DNA from: Bog-473 sp052148295
Lineage (GTDB): Bacteria; Actinomycetota; Acidimicrobiia; Acidimicrobiales; RAAP-2
Direction of reading: 5' to 3'
NCBI GenBank assembly: GCA_052148295.1
Contig: JBKQIP010000097.1
Location: 1-23,166 of the forward strand
Length of the DNA: 23,166 nucleotides
Both the position numbers and the translations under genes were made by a program. Every line of letters starts with the position of its first letter. Position 1 is the first letter of the stretch. Under the pieces are notes generated by a model that did no database searches, was not told the origin of the DNA, and was given only the letters and a program-made list of their open reading frames with translations. Below, piece by piece: positions 6,059-14,165 of this stretch.

Positions 6059-8413
6059 ATGGCTGAACGTGCCCGTACCACCCTGCCCATCCCGAAGGGC
6101 CAGCCCGTCGGGCTGACCACCTTCGACGCCAAGGACCCCGACGCCTCGTTCCCCCGCATCGAGGCCCTCCGGCCCCCCGACGGCGCGCCCAACGTCGTGG
6201 TCATCCTCATCGACGATGCCGGGTTCGGCGCCTCGAGCACCTTCGGCGGCCCCTGCCACACCCCGAACGCCGAGCGGCTGGCCCAGCAGGGGTTGCGGTT
6301 CAACCGCTTCCACACCACGGCGCTGTGCTCACCGACCCGTCAGGCGCTCCTCACCGGGCGCAACCATCACTCGGTCGGCATGGGCGGCATCACCGAGATC
6401 GCCACCGCGGCCCCCGGCTACACCTCCGTCCGTCCCGACTCGGCGGCGCCGCTGGCCGAAATCCTGCGCCTCAACGGCTTCAGCACCGCCGCCTTCGGGA
6501 AGTGCCATGAGGTCCCCGTGTGGGAGACCAGCCCGATGGGGCCCTACACCCAGTGGCCCACCGGCAGCGGTTTCGAGCACTTCTACGGGTTCGTCGGCGC
6601 GGAGACCAACCAGTACTACCCGGCGCTCTACGACGGGATCACCCCGGTGGAGCCGCCGGCCACGCCCGAGGAGGGCTACCACTTCACCGAGGACATGACC
6701 GATCACGCCATCGGCTGGGTGCGCCGGCAGCAGTCGCTCATGCCCGACAAGCCCTTTTTCGTGTACTTCGCCCCCGGCGCCACCCACGCACCGCACCAGG
6801 TGCCCCCGGAGTGGTCCGCCAAGTACAAGGGACGCTTCGACGCCGGGTGGGACGCCCTGCGCCAGGAGATCCTGGCCCGCCAGAAGGAGCTGGGCGTCGT
6901 GCCGGCGGACACCGAGCTCACGGCCCGGCCGGCCGAGATCGGGGCCTGGGACGACGTCCCGGCCGACCTCAAGCCCGTGCTCTCCCGGCAGATGGAGGTC
7001 TACGCCGGCTTCCTGGAGCACACCGACCATCACATCGGGCGCCTGGTCGACGCCCTCGACGACCTGGGCGTGCTCGACGACACCCTCGTCTTCCTCATGA
7101 TCGGAGACAACGGCGCCAGCGCCGAGGGCACCCCCAACGGCACCTTCAACGAGATCATCATGCTCAACGGCGCGGCCGACTTCGAGACCACCGACTTCAT
7201 GGCACAGCGCATCGACCAGTTCGGGGGTCCCGAGGCCTACAACCATTACGCCGTGGGCTGGGCCCACGCCATGGACACCCCGTACCAGTGGACCAAGCAG
7301 GTGGCGTCGCACTGGGGTGGGACGCGCAACGGCACCGTCGTCCACTGGCCCCACGGCTTCGCGGCCCGCGGCGAGACCCGCCGCCAGTTCCATCACATCA
7401 TCGACGTGGCCGCGACGGTCCTGGACGTCGCCGGCCTCCCGGCCCCGACCTTCGTCCACGGTATCCAGCAGATGCCCCTGCACGGCGTGTCCATGGCCTA
7501 TGCCTTCGACGACGCGGACGCCGCCGAACGGCGCGAGACCCAGTACTTCGAGGTGTTCTGCAACCGGGGCATCTACCACAAGGGGTGGACGGCCGTGACC
7601 CGGCACAGCACCCCGTGGCTGGCCGGCGAGGCCCTCCCTGCGCTCGACGACGACGTGTGGGAGCTCTACGACACCAACACCGACTGGTCCCAGGCGCGCG
7701 ACATCGCGGCGGAGCACCCCGACCGGCTGGCCGAGCTCCAGCGGCTGTGGCTCATCGAGGCCGTGAAGTACAACGTCCTGCCCCTCGACGACCGGCGGAT
7801 CGAGCGGTTCAACGCCGACACCGCCGGGCGACCCGTGCTGGTCTCCGGCCAGTCCCAGGTCCTGTGGAACGGCATGACGCGGCTGAGCGAGAACTCGGTC
7901 CTCAACATGAAGAACAAGTCGCACACCGTGACCGCCGAGATCGTGGTGCCCGACGGCGGGGCCAACGGGGTGATCATCGCCCAGGGAGGGGGCTTCGCCG
8001 GGTGGAGCCTGTACCTCCTCGACGGCCGGCCCAAGTACTGCCACAACCTGGCCGGGCTCACGCGCTTCTACGTGGCCGGCACCGACGCGGTCCCCAGCGG
8101 CACGCACCAGGTGCGGATGGAGTTCGCCTACGACGGCGGGGGCCTGGCCAAAGGGGGCGACGTGTCGCTCTACATCGACGGCACGGCGGTCGGCGCGGGG
8201 CGCATCGATGCCACCGTGCCCATGATCTACTCCGCCGACGAGACCTGCGACGTCGGCCGCGACACCGGGACGGCCGTGAGCGAGGACTACACGGGGCCGA
8301 CCAGCACGTTCAGCGGCACCGTCAACTGGGTCAAGCTCGACATCGGCGACGACAGCCACGACCACCTGATCGCGCCCGAGGACCTCATGCGCGTGGCCAC
8401 CGCCATTCAGTAG
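6059..8413 (+). CDS. Formylglycine-dependent arylsulfatase
   Basis: A type I sulfatase of 784 residues that hydrolyses sulfate esters, close in size and layout to the mycobacterial AtsA/AtsD group (about 787 residues). The nucleophile motif CSPTRQALLTGR places Cys90 as the residue oxidised to formylglycine. The metal ligands Asp52-Asp53 are in VILIDDAGFG, and Asp350-Asn351 are in IGDNGAS. The catalytic domain covers about residues 45-480. From about 608 to the end is a beta-rich domain (NKSHTVTAEIVVP, SLYIDGTAVGAGRID) of the concanavalin/LamG kind, common in this subgroup. No signal peptide is visible, so it is probably cytoplasmic. A formylglycine-generating enzyme is needed but is not in the window. 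The substrate is unknown. Confidence 0.94.
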   Translation: MAERARTTLPIPKGQPVGLTTFDAKDPDASFPRIEALRPPDGAPNVVVILIDDAGFGASSTFGGPCHTPNAERLAQQGLRFNRFHTTALCSPTRQALLTGRNHHSVGMGGITEIATAAPGYTSVRPDSAAPLAEILRLNGFSTAAFGKCHEVPVWETSPMGPYTQWPTGSGFEHFYGFVGAETNQYYPALYDGITPVEPPATPEEGYHFTEDMTDHAIGWVRRQQSLMPDKPFFVYFAPGATHAPHQVPPEWSAKYKGRFDAGWDALRQEILARQKELGVVPADTELTARPAEIGAWDDVPADLKPVLSRQMEVYAGFLEHTDHHIGRLVDALDDLGVLDDTLVFLMIGDNGASAEGTPNGTFNEIIMLNGAADFETTDFMAQRIDQFGGPEAYNHYAVGWAHAMDTPYQWTKQVASHWGGTRNGTVVHWPHGFAARGETRRQFHHIIDVAATVLDVAGLPAPTFVHGIQQMPLHGVSMAYAFDDADAAERRETQYFEVFCNRGIYHKGWTAVTRHSTPWLAGEALPALDDDVWELYDTNTDWSQARDIAAEHPDRLAELQRLWLIEAVKYNVLPLDDRRIERFNADTAGRPVLVSGQSQVLWNGMTRLSENSVLNMKNKSHTVTAEIVVPDGGANGVIIAQGGGFAGWSLYLLDGRPKYCHNLAGLTRFYVAGTDAVPSGTHQVRMEFAYDGGGLAKGGDVSLYIDGTAVGAGRIDATVPMIYSADETCDVGRDTGTAVSEDYTGPTSTFSGTVNWVKLDIGDDSHDHLIAPEDLMRVATAIQ

Positions 8414-8455
8414 ACGCGTCGACCGCATCCTTGCCGACGTGGAGACGATCGAGCC

Positions 8456-9739
8456 GTGAGTTGGGGGGACATCGCGGTCGTCGCCGCGCTGATCGTGCTG
8501 TGGTCCGCCTTCTCGGGCCAGGCCGAACGAGCCGGCATCACCGCACCGCTGCTGTTCACCGTGGCCGGTCTGGTCCTGGGGGGTGAGCATGCGCTGCACG
8601 TCACGCTGACCGCGGCCACCCTCGAGGTCAGCGCGGCGCTGACCCTGGTGCTGATCCTGTTCACCGACGCGGCCCGGCTGCAGCTCCCGTCCCTCCGCCA
8701 CGACGTCGGGTTGACCACCCGTCTGCTGGCCGTCGGTCTCCCCCTGACCATCCTCGCCGGTGCGCTGGCGTCGCGCCTGGTCGTCGGCCCGCTGGGCCTG
8801 TGGATGACGGTGCTCCTGGCCGCGTGCCTGGCCCCCACCGACGCCGGCCTGGGCGCGGGGATCGTCACCGACCGCTCCGTGCCCAGCCGCGTCCGCCGCG
8901 TGCTGAACGTGGAGAGCGGCCTGAACGACGGGATCGTGGCCCCGCTGGTGACACTGGCCATCGCCGTCCTGGTCGGGCAGGAGACCCACGCGTCGGACGC
9001 CCTGCTGCACGCGCTCCACGAGATCGGCGTGGGGGCGGTGGTCGGGATCGCCGCGGGGACCGCCGCCGGGTGGCTCCTGGCCGTGGCCGTGCGCCGGGGT
9101 TGGGCCGACACCGGCACGACGGCCGTCGCCACCGTGGCGTTGGCCCTCGGGACCTACGCCCTGGCCCTGTCGCTCCACGGCAACGGCTTCGTGGCGGCCT
9201 TCCTGGCCGGGCTCTGCTTCGGGGTCTTCCGCTCCAGGGTGGGAACGGGGGCCCTGGTGCTGACCGAAGGGTCCGGCCACGTGCTGTCCTGCCTGGTGTG
9301 GTTCGCCTTCGGTGCCGCCATGCTGCGGCCCGCCCTCTCCAGCCCCGATGCCCTGCGAGCCCTGGGCTACGCCGCGCTCAGCCTCACCGTGATCCGCATG
9401 GTCCCGGTGGCACTGGCCCTGGTCGGCACGCGCCTGGGGACGGCCACGGTGGCCTTCATCGGTTGGTTCGGCCCCCGGGGGCTGGCCTCGGTCGTCTTCG
9501 CCCTGCTGGCCTTCGACGACCTGGGCCACGAGGCGTCGACGTTGGTCACCGTCGTCTCGGTCACCGTGGCCTGCAGCGTGGTGGCCCACGGTCTCAGCGC
9601 CAACCCGCTGATCGCCCGGTACGCCCGGCACTCGCGGGCCCGGGACCCCGGCCACCCCCTCCTCACGGAGGTCCCCGTCCCGTCGGCCCGACGCACGGTC
9701 GGCACCGCCGCCGCGCCGGGTGGGGGCGACCCGGGATGA
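8456..9739 (+). CDS. CPA1-type cation:proton antiporter
   Basis: A 427-residue membrane protein of the monovalent cation/proton antiporter family (NhaP-like CPA1), with about 12 hydrophobic segments spread over its whole length. Such proteins exchange Na+ or K+ for H+ across the cytoplasmic membrane. Two ion-site motifs are visible: LAPTDA (Thr128-Asp129) and ESGLNDG (Glu153, Asn157-Asp158). The GTG start at 8456 opens with MSWGDIAVVAAL and follows GGAG at 8441-8444. It begins only 42 bases after the sulfatase stop, so it may share that transcript. The hydrophilic tail after about residue 390 is short and overlaps the beginning of the next frame. Confidence 0.9.
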   Translation: MSWGDIAVVAALIVLWSAFSGQAERAGITAPLLFTVAGLVLGGEHALHVTLTAATLEVSAALTLVLILFTDAARLQLPSLRHDVGLTTRLLAVGLPLTILAGALASRLVVGPLGLWMTVLLAACLAPTDAGLGAGIVTDRSVPSRVRRVLNVESGLNDGIVAPLVTLAIAVLVGQETHASDALLHALHEIGVGAVVGIAAGTAAGWLLAVAVRRGWADTGTTAVATVALALGTYALALSLHGNGFVAAFLAGLCFGVFRSRVGTGALVLTEGSGHVLSCLVWFAFGAAMLRPALSSPDALRALGYAALSLTVIRMVPVALALVGTRLGTATVAFIGWFGPRGLASVVFALLAFDDLGHEASTLVTVVSVTVACSVVAHGLSANPLIARYARHSRARDPGHPLLTEVPVPSARRTVGTAAAPGGGDPG

Positions 9740-10238
9740 ACCGGTCCCTCTGGCCGGGGCCGGGCGCGTGGCGCAGCGGGTGCACAACGCGGTCGCCCGG
9801 CACCGGGCTCCCCTCGAGGGGCTGGATCGGCGCCTCCTGCGACAGCGCGACGTGATCCGGTCGGTGCTCGGACAGAAGTGGCGCGAGGCGGTGCTCCTCT
9901 CCGCCGGGCGCCTGGCCCTCGACTATTTCTGCCTGCTGGCGGCCCTGCGGGCCACGGGCAGCCACCCCCGCCCCTCACTGGTGCTGTTGGCCTACGCCGT
10001 CGCCGGTCTGGTCGGCCTCGTGCCGATCACCCCCGGCGGGCTGGGCATCGTCGAGGCCAGCCTGGCCGGCATGCTGGTCCTGGCCGGTGTCAGCGGGAGC
10101 GACGCCTTCCTGGCCACCCTGGCCTACCGCCTGGCCTCCTACTGGCTCCCGCTGCTGGCCGGCCCGGTGGCCTACGGGCTGTTCCGCCGGCGCTATGGCC
10201 CGCCCAGCTCCGGATCGGCAGTGTCTCCGGCAACCTGA
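9720..10238 (+). pseudogene. 5'-truncated LPG-synthase/UPF0104-type membrane protein
   Basis: This frame encodes 172 residues that match, from my memory of the family, only the C-terminal half of lysylphosphatidylglycerol synthase TM-region proteins (YbhN/UPF0104, usually about 300-350 residues). The hallmark VPITPGGLGIVEAS is at residues 101-114, followed by ATLAYRLASYWLPLLAGPVAYG. The usual first membrane segments are absent: directly upstream is the tail of the antiporter in another frame. The antiporter TGA overlaps an ATG (9736), but that ATG is in a third frame that closes at 9855. The listed start, GTG 9720, lies inside the antiporter gene. It is most likely a remnant left by a deletion, or an assembly join. 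A functional short form cannot be excluded, since the frame itself is intact. Confidence 0.6.
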
Positions 10239-10344
10239 CCCCGCCGGGTGGACACCGGCACCGGCTCGTTCCCGCCGCGCGTTCTCTCAGCGGGCCCACC
10301 GGCCGGGCTCATGGCGTCCGAAGGCCCGTGCCCGATGGTGTGGC

Positions 10345-12468
10345 ATGCCACCCTCACAGACCATCGACCTCCCGGCGCCCCGCCGTGCGACCGCCGCCGA
10401 CCGGGAAGGGCTCGGCTCGTTCGAGGTCCCGCCCCACCGGGTTCCCTCCGACGACGACGGGGCCGCCGCCACGCCCCGGTGGGCCGGCCCCGCGCTCCTG
10501 CTCCTGTTGCTGGCGACGGCCGGCACCTATCTGTGGAACCTGGCGGCCTCGGGCTACGGCAACAGCTTCTACGCCGCCGCGGTCGAGGCCGGGTCCAAGA
10601 GCTGGAAGGCGATGTTCTTCGGCTCCCTCGACCCGTCCAACTTCATCACGGTGGACAAGCCGCCGGCCTCGTTGTGGGTCATGGACCTCTCGGCGCGCCT
10701 CTTCGGCTTCTCCACCTGGAGCGTCATGGTGCCCGGCGTGCTCGAGGGCGTGGCCGCCGTAGCCCTCCTCTACGGCGCGGTGCGGCGGGTGACCAGTCCC
10801 GCCTGCGGGCTGCTGGCCGGGGCCGTCCTCGCCGCCACCCCGGTGGCCGCCCTCATGTTCCGCTTCGACAACCCCGATGCCCTGCTGGTGCTGCTCCTGG
10901 TCGGTGCCGCCTACTGCCTGACGCGGGCCATCGAACGAGCCGGGACCCGGTGGCTGGTCGCCGTCGGGGTCCTCCTGGGCTTCGCCTTCTTGACCAAGAT
11001 GCTGCAGGCGTTCACCGTCGTCCCCGCCTTCGGCCTGGCCTACCTGGTGGCGGCGCCGACGCCGCTGCGCCGGCGCGTCGGGCAGCTGGTGGCCGCGCTG
11101 GGGGCCCTGGTGGTGGCGAGCGGATGGTGGGTGACCATCGTGGCGCTGACGCCGGCGGCCGACCGCCCCTTCATCGACGGTTCCCCCGACAACAGCATCT
11201 GGAACCTGATCTTCGTCTACAACGGCTTCGGTCGCCTGCAGAGCAGCGGGGGCGGGGCCAACTTCAGCGGGACCCCGGGGATCTTCCGTCTCTTCAACGA
11301 CCTGATGGGTGGCCAGGCCTCGTGGCTGCTCCCGGCGGCACTGCTCGGACTGGTGGTCGTGCTGATCGCCCGGCGCCGGGAGCGTCGGACCGACCGGGTC
11401 AGGGCGGCCGCCATCGTCTGGGGTGGTTGGTTGGTGGTCACCGGAGCCGTCTTCAGCTTCGGCCAGGGCATCATCCACACCTATTACACGGTGGCGCTGG
11501 CCCCCGCCATCGCCGCCCTGGTCGCCCTCGGCGCCCACCAGCTGTGGACGGAGCGGCACCACCTCTGGTCCCGCGCCACGGCCGCCGCCGCGGTCGCCGT
11601 CACCGCCGGCTGGGCCTGGGTCTTGCTCGATCGCACCCCCAGCTGGAACCCCGCCCTGCGGTGGGTCGTCGTCGTGGCCGCCTTCGGGGCCGTGGCGGGC
11701 CTGCTGGCCGCGCCGTTGTTCCGCCGGGGCGGGCGCCGGGTCGGCGTGGGCGTCGCCATCGCCGCGCTGGCCGCGCTGGCCTGCCTGGCCGGTCCGGTGG
11801 CCTACGCCGCCGCCACGGTCGACAGCGCCCACACGGGCAGCCTCCCCTCCGCCGGGCCCGCCACGTCGCAGACCCTGGGCGCGGGCACTCCCGGGGGCGC
11901 TGCTCCGGGCGGCGGCAGCGGCCACGGATCCGCTCGCTCGGCCCTTCCGGGCCGCGCCGGTGCCACCGCCCTGAGATCGGGCCACGGCCCGGGCGGGCCA
12001 GGTCGTTCGGGACCGCCGAGTGGTTCGGGCGGGTCGTCGTCGCTCCCGTCGAGCGGGGTCGCGGGCCTCGGTGGGGCGCCGACGGGCGGGGGCGGGCAGT
12101 CGGGTGGCGGCGAAACCACCAGCCGCGCGCTGGTCCGGGCGCTCGAGGCCGACGCCTCGGCGTACCGGTGGGTGGCTGCGGTCGACGGCTCCCAGAGCGC
12201 AGCCGACCTCGAGTTGGCCGCCTCGGGTGATCCGGTCATGGCCATCGGCGGCTTCAACGGGCACGGAGGGGATCTCTCGCTGGCCGCCTTCGAGGCCGAC
12301 GTGGCGCGGGGTGACATCCATTACTACATCGCGGGTGACGCGGGTGGCGGGCCGGGCGGCGGCGGGTCGAGCGCAGCCATCACCGCCTGGGTCAAGGACC
12401 ACTTCCGGGCCGAGACCATCGGCGGTCAGACCGTCTACGACCTCTCCTCGGGCGCCACGCGCCACTGA
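10345..12468 (+). CDS. GT39-family (YkcB-like) membrane glycosyltransferase
   Basis: A 707-residue polytopic glycosyltransferase of the ArnT/PMT clan, which transfers a sugar from a polyprenyl-phosphate donor on the outer face of the membrane. After a ~45-residue cytoplasmic head comes the first TM. The family signature YGNSFYAAAVEAGSKSWK and then ITVDKPPASLW, with the putative catalytic acidic residue at Asp104, lie in the first outer loop. About ten more hydrophobic segments follow up to residue ~492. Residues 492-592 are a Gly/Ser/Pro-rich linker, and 593-707 form a small outside domain (YRWVAAVDGS, IHYYIAGDAGGG) like that at the end of actinobacterial YkcB relatives. ATG 10345 is chosen as the first start beyond the preceding gene. 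The acceptor is unknown. Confidence 0.9.
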   Translation: MPPSQTIDLPAPRRATAADREGLGSFEVPPHRVPSDDDGAAATPRWAGPALLLLLLATAGTYLWNLAASGYGNSFYAAAVEAGSKSWKAMFFGSLDPSNFITVDKPPASLWVMDLSARLFGFSTWSVMVPGVLEGVAAVALLYGAVRRVTSPACGLLAGAVLAATPVAALMFRFDNPDALLVLLLVGAAYCLTRAIERAGTRWLVAVGVLLGFAFLTKMLQAFTVVPAFGLAYLVAAPTPLRRRVGQLVAALGALVVASGWWVTIVALTPAADRPFIDGSPDNSIWNLIFVYNGFGRLQSSGGGANFSGTPGIFRLFNDLMGGQASWLLPAALLGLVVVLIARRRERRTDRVRAAAIVWGGWLVVTGAVFSFGQGIIHTYYTVALAPAIAALVALGAHQLWTERHHLWSRATAAAAVAVTAGWAWVLLDRTPSWNPALRWVVVVAAFGAVAGLLAAPLFRRGGRRVGVGVAIAALAALACLAGPVAYAAATVDSAHTGSLPSAGPATSQTLGAGTPGGAAPGGGSGHGSARSALPGRAGATALRSGHGPGGPGRSGPPSGSGGSSSLPSSGVAGLGGAPTGGGGQSGGGETTSRALVRALEADASAYRWVAAVDGSQSAADLELAASGDPVMAIGGFNGHGGDLSLAAFEADVARGDIHYYIAGDAGGGPGGGGSSAAITAWVKDHFRAETIGGQTVYDLSSGATRH

Positions 12469-12473
12469 GGTGA

Positions 12474-12488
12474 GGGCGGGGCCCGCCC
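12474..12488 (+). terminator. Hairpin after the glycosyltransferase
   Basis: GGGCGG (12474-12479) and CCGCCC (12483-12488) form a six-pair stem with a three-base loop, starting five bases after the stop codon. It lacks a T-run. Confidence 0.35.
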
Positions 12489-12516
12489 GACTCCACCGGC
12501 GCCGGCCGGGGCCGGG

Positions 12517-12624
12517 TCACACGGTGACGGGCGGCGGGTGGACCTCGCGCACGTAGTGGTCGACCTCGGGCTCGGGCAGCCGCGCCGTAGGGGACTTCGC
12601 CCCCCGCCGGTGGAACGGTGACAA
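12517..12624 (-). CDS. Possible 35-residue small protein, function unknown
   Basis: In the 247-bp spacer after the glycosyltransferase, the minus strand holds a 36-codon frame from a TTG at 12624 to TGA at 12517. Its C-terminal part (LPEPEVDHYVREVHPPPVTV) has varied residues and G/C in nearly every third codon position, like the real genes here. Other frames over the same bases give Arg/Ala/Pro-rich shadow text. I see no ribosome site before the TTG, and I do not recognise the peptide. It could be a real microprotein, the tail of a decayed gene, or chance. Confidence 0.28.
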   Translation of the reverse strand: MSPFHRRGAKSPTARLPEPEVDHYVREVHPPPVTV

Positions 12625-12703
12625 AACGCGGCGCGCAAGGGAAGGTTCTTCGGGGGACGCCGGCGTCACCGGTCGCGTCCGGGCTTGGGCGGCCGACGGG
12701 CCG

Positions 12704-12709
12704 TATCAT
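12704..12709 (+). promoter_or_regulatory. Candidate -10 for a leaderless cupin transcript
   Basis: TATCAT is six bases before ATG 12716, the same spacing seen at the cyclase gene. No Shine-Dalgarno precedes the ATG, so the mRNA is probably leaderless. No clear -35 is present. Confidence 0.5.
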
Positions 12710-12715
12710 CCGGGG

Positions 12716-13096
12716 ATGGTCAACCGCCCATCTCCGAGCTGGCCGTGGCCCGATGCGCTCGACGCCGTCGTCGCCGCCCCCCGGTTCCACACCGTCCTCT
12801 TCGAGGACGAGCGGGTCCGCGTCCTCGACGGCAGGGTCGCACCGGGCGAGACGGTGCCCGTGCACACCCATCGATGGGGCGGTGTCCTCTACATCGTCGC
12901 CACCAGTGATTTCGTGCGCCGGGATCCCGAGGGCAACGTGCTGGTCGACACCCGGGTGGCGCACTCGGCCCCCGTCGCCGGCTCCGCCTCGTGGGGCGGG
13001 CCCCTGACGCCGCACACGTTCGAGAACGTCGGTCGTGAGGAGTTCCACACGCTCACGGTCGAGATGAAGGACCCGGGTCGGGATCGCCCCGCCTGA
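12716..13096 (+). CDS. Small cupin-domain protein
   Basis: A 126-residue single-domain cupin. The first cupin motif reads PGETVPVHTHRWGGVLYI, with likely metal ligands His50 and His52. The second motif region is around GGPLTPHTFENVG, with His100. Flanking sequence predicts short beta-strands. No signal peptide is present, so it is cytoplasmic. Small cupins of this kind range from metal-dependent oxygenases or isomerases to sugar or metabolite binders, and nothing here selects among them. It is its own transcription unit, with a -10 placed for a leaderless mRNA upstream and a strong inverted repeat 5 bases after its stop. Confidence 0.75.
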   Translation: MVNRPSPSWPWPDALDAVVAAPRFHTVLFEDERVRVLDGRVAPGETVPVHTHRWGGVLYIVATSDFVRRDPEGNVLVDTRVAHSAPVAGSASWGGPLTPHTFENVGREEFHTLTVEMKDPGRDRPA

Positions 13097-13101
13097 TGGC
13101 G

Positions 13102-13146
13102 CCGGGGCCCGGGTGACGACGGGTCGCGGCCGCCGCCGGGCCCCGG
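13102..13146. terminator. 11-bp perfect inverted repeat before the YihY/BrkB gene
   Basis: CCGGGGCCCGG (13102-13112) is the exact reverse complement of CCGGGCCCCGG (13136-13146), with a 23-base loop. It begins five bases after the cupin stop and ends four bases before the next ATG (13151). It may terminate cupin transcription. If transcribed together with the next gene, it would occlude that start. Confidence 0.45.
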
Positions 13147-13150
13147 GGCG

Positions 13151-14143
13151 ATGAGCGGCGCCGGACCCGGGCCGGACCGCCCGACCGGCCCGGGCGGGGG
13201 GACGCCCGATCCCACCGACGCTGCGGCGACCGATCCCTTGGCGGCTCTGTCCCGGCGGGAGCGGCTGAGCATCTGGGCCACCGAGACGCGGTCGAGGGTC
13301 GAGGCCAGGCGCGCCAGCTCGGCCTCCATCGACACCGCGTTCGAGGCCATCGAACGCGACTCGCGTTCGGGAGGCGGGGTGCTGGCCGCGGCGGTGGCCT
13401 TCCGCCTCTTCATGTACCTCGTCCCGTACGCCTTCGTGATGGTCACCGGGTTCGGCCTGTACTCCAGCGCCGCCGGGCAGAAGCCCGAAGACGCGGCCCG
13501 CGCCGCCGGCATCGGGGGCCTGCTGGCCACGGCGGTGGCCAGCACGAGCAGCCTGTCGCCGCTCAACCGCTTCGTCGTGTTGATCATCGGGGCCATCGCG
13601 CTGGCCTTCACCTCGCGTTCACTGGTCAAGGTCCTCCAGATCGTCCACGAGCTGATCTGGGCGGTGCGCCCGACGCCCAGGCCGCTCACCCGGGGTGCCC
13701 TCATCCTCATCGGCGGCACCACGGTCCTCTTCGGGGCCATCGACCTCGTCGTCTGGCTCGGTCACCAGTCGATCGGGTGGAAGGTGGTCGCCTACGTGGT
13801 CCTGCTGGTCGCGGTGACCGCGGCGTGGCTCCTGGCGTCGTGGTGGCTCCCGCACCGGGAGTGCGAGTGGTGGGCCCTGCTGCCCGGCGCGGTCATGGTG
13901 GGCGTCGGCGTCGCCCTGCTCCACCTGGCGACCGTCACCTACTTCGCCTACGAGGTGTCGCGGAAGTCCTCCCTCTACGGCGCCATCGGCCTCTCCATCG
14001 CGCTGCTGCTCTGGATGTACTTCCTGGGTCGGCTCCTCACCGCCTCCATCGCCGCCGATGCGTCGCTGTGGCAGCGCCGCCAGCTGGCCGGGGCCCACCC
14101 ACCGTCCCCGGCCCGGGCCGAGGAGGGGGCCGGCGGGACATGA
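13151..14143 (+). CDS. YihY/BrkB family inner-membrane protein
   Basis: A 330-residue member of the YihY/virulence factor BrkB family, once called ribonuclease BN by mistake; the true role is unresolved. A polar head of ~75 residues, rich in Pro/Gly and then charged helix (ERLSIWATETRSRVEARR), precedes about six membrane segments. The first contains GGGVLAAAVAFRLFMYLVPY, the family hallmark for segment one. The last contains YGAIGLSIALLLWMYFLGRLL, which fits the conserved C-terminal segment. A short polar tail follows. ATG 13151 has no free ribosome site because an inverted repeat abuts it. The next gene starts 22 bases after the stop, so the two may be cotranscribed. Confidence 0.9.
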   Translation: MSGAGPGPDRPTGPGGGTPDPTDAAATDPLAALSRRERLSIWATETRSRVEARRASSASIDTAFEAIERDSRSGGGVLAAAVAFRLFMYLVPYAFVMVTGFGLYSSAAGQKPEDAARAAGIGGLLATAVASTSSLSPLNRFVVLIIGAIALAFTSRSLVKVLQIVHELIWAVRPTPRPLTRGALILIGGTTVLFGAIDLVVWLGHQSIGWKVVAYVVLLVAVTAAWLLASWWLPHRECEWWALLPGAVMVGVGVALLHLATVTYFAYEVSRKSSLYGAIGLSIALLLWMYFLGRLLTASIAADASLWQRRQLAGAHPPSPARAEEGAGGT

Positions 14144-14165
14144 CGGGCCCGAACCGGACCAGACT

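Noticed and set aside
6329..9787. 1152-codon open frame on the minus strand
   Set aside because: It lies opposite the sulfatase and antiporter genes, which have full motif support. Its translation is Gly/Arg/Val/His-rich shadow text, as expected opposite GC-biased codons.
9736..9855. ATGA-coupled 39-residue frame after the antiporter
   Set aside because: The overlap is tempting, but the peptide has no recognisable features, and the adjacent frame carries the real membrane-protein homology.
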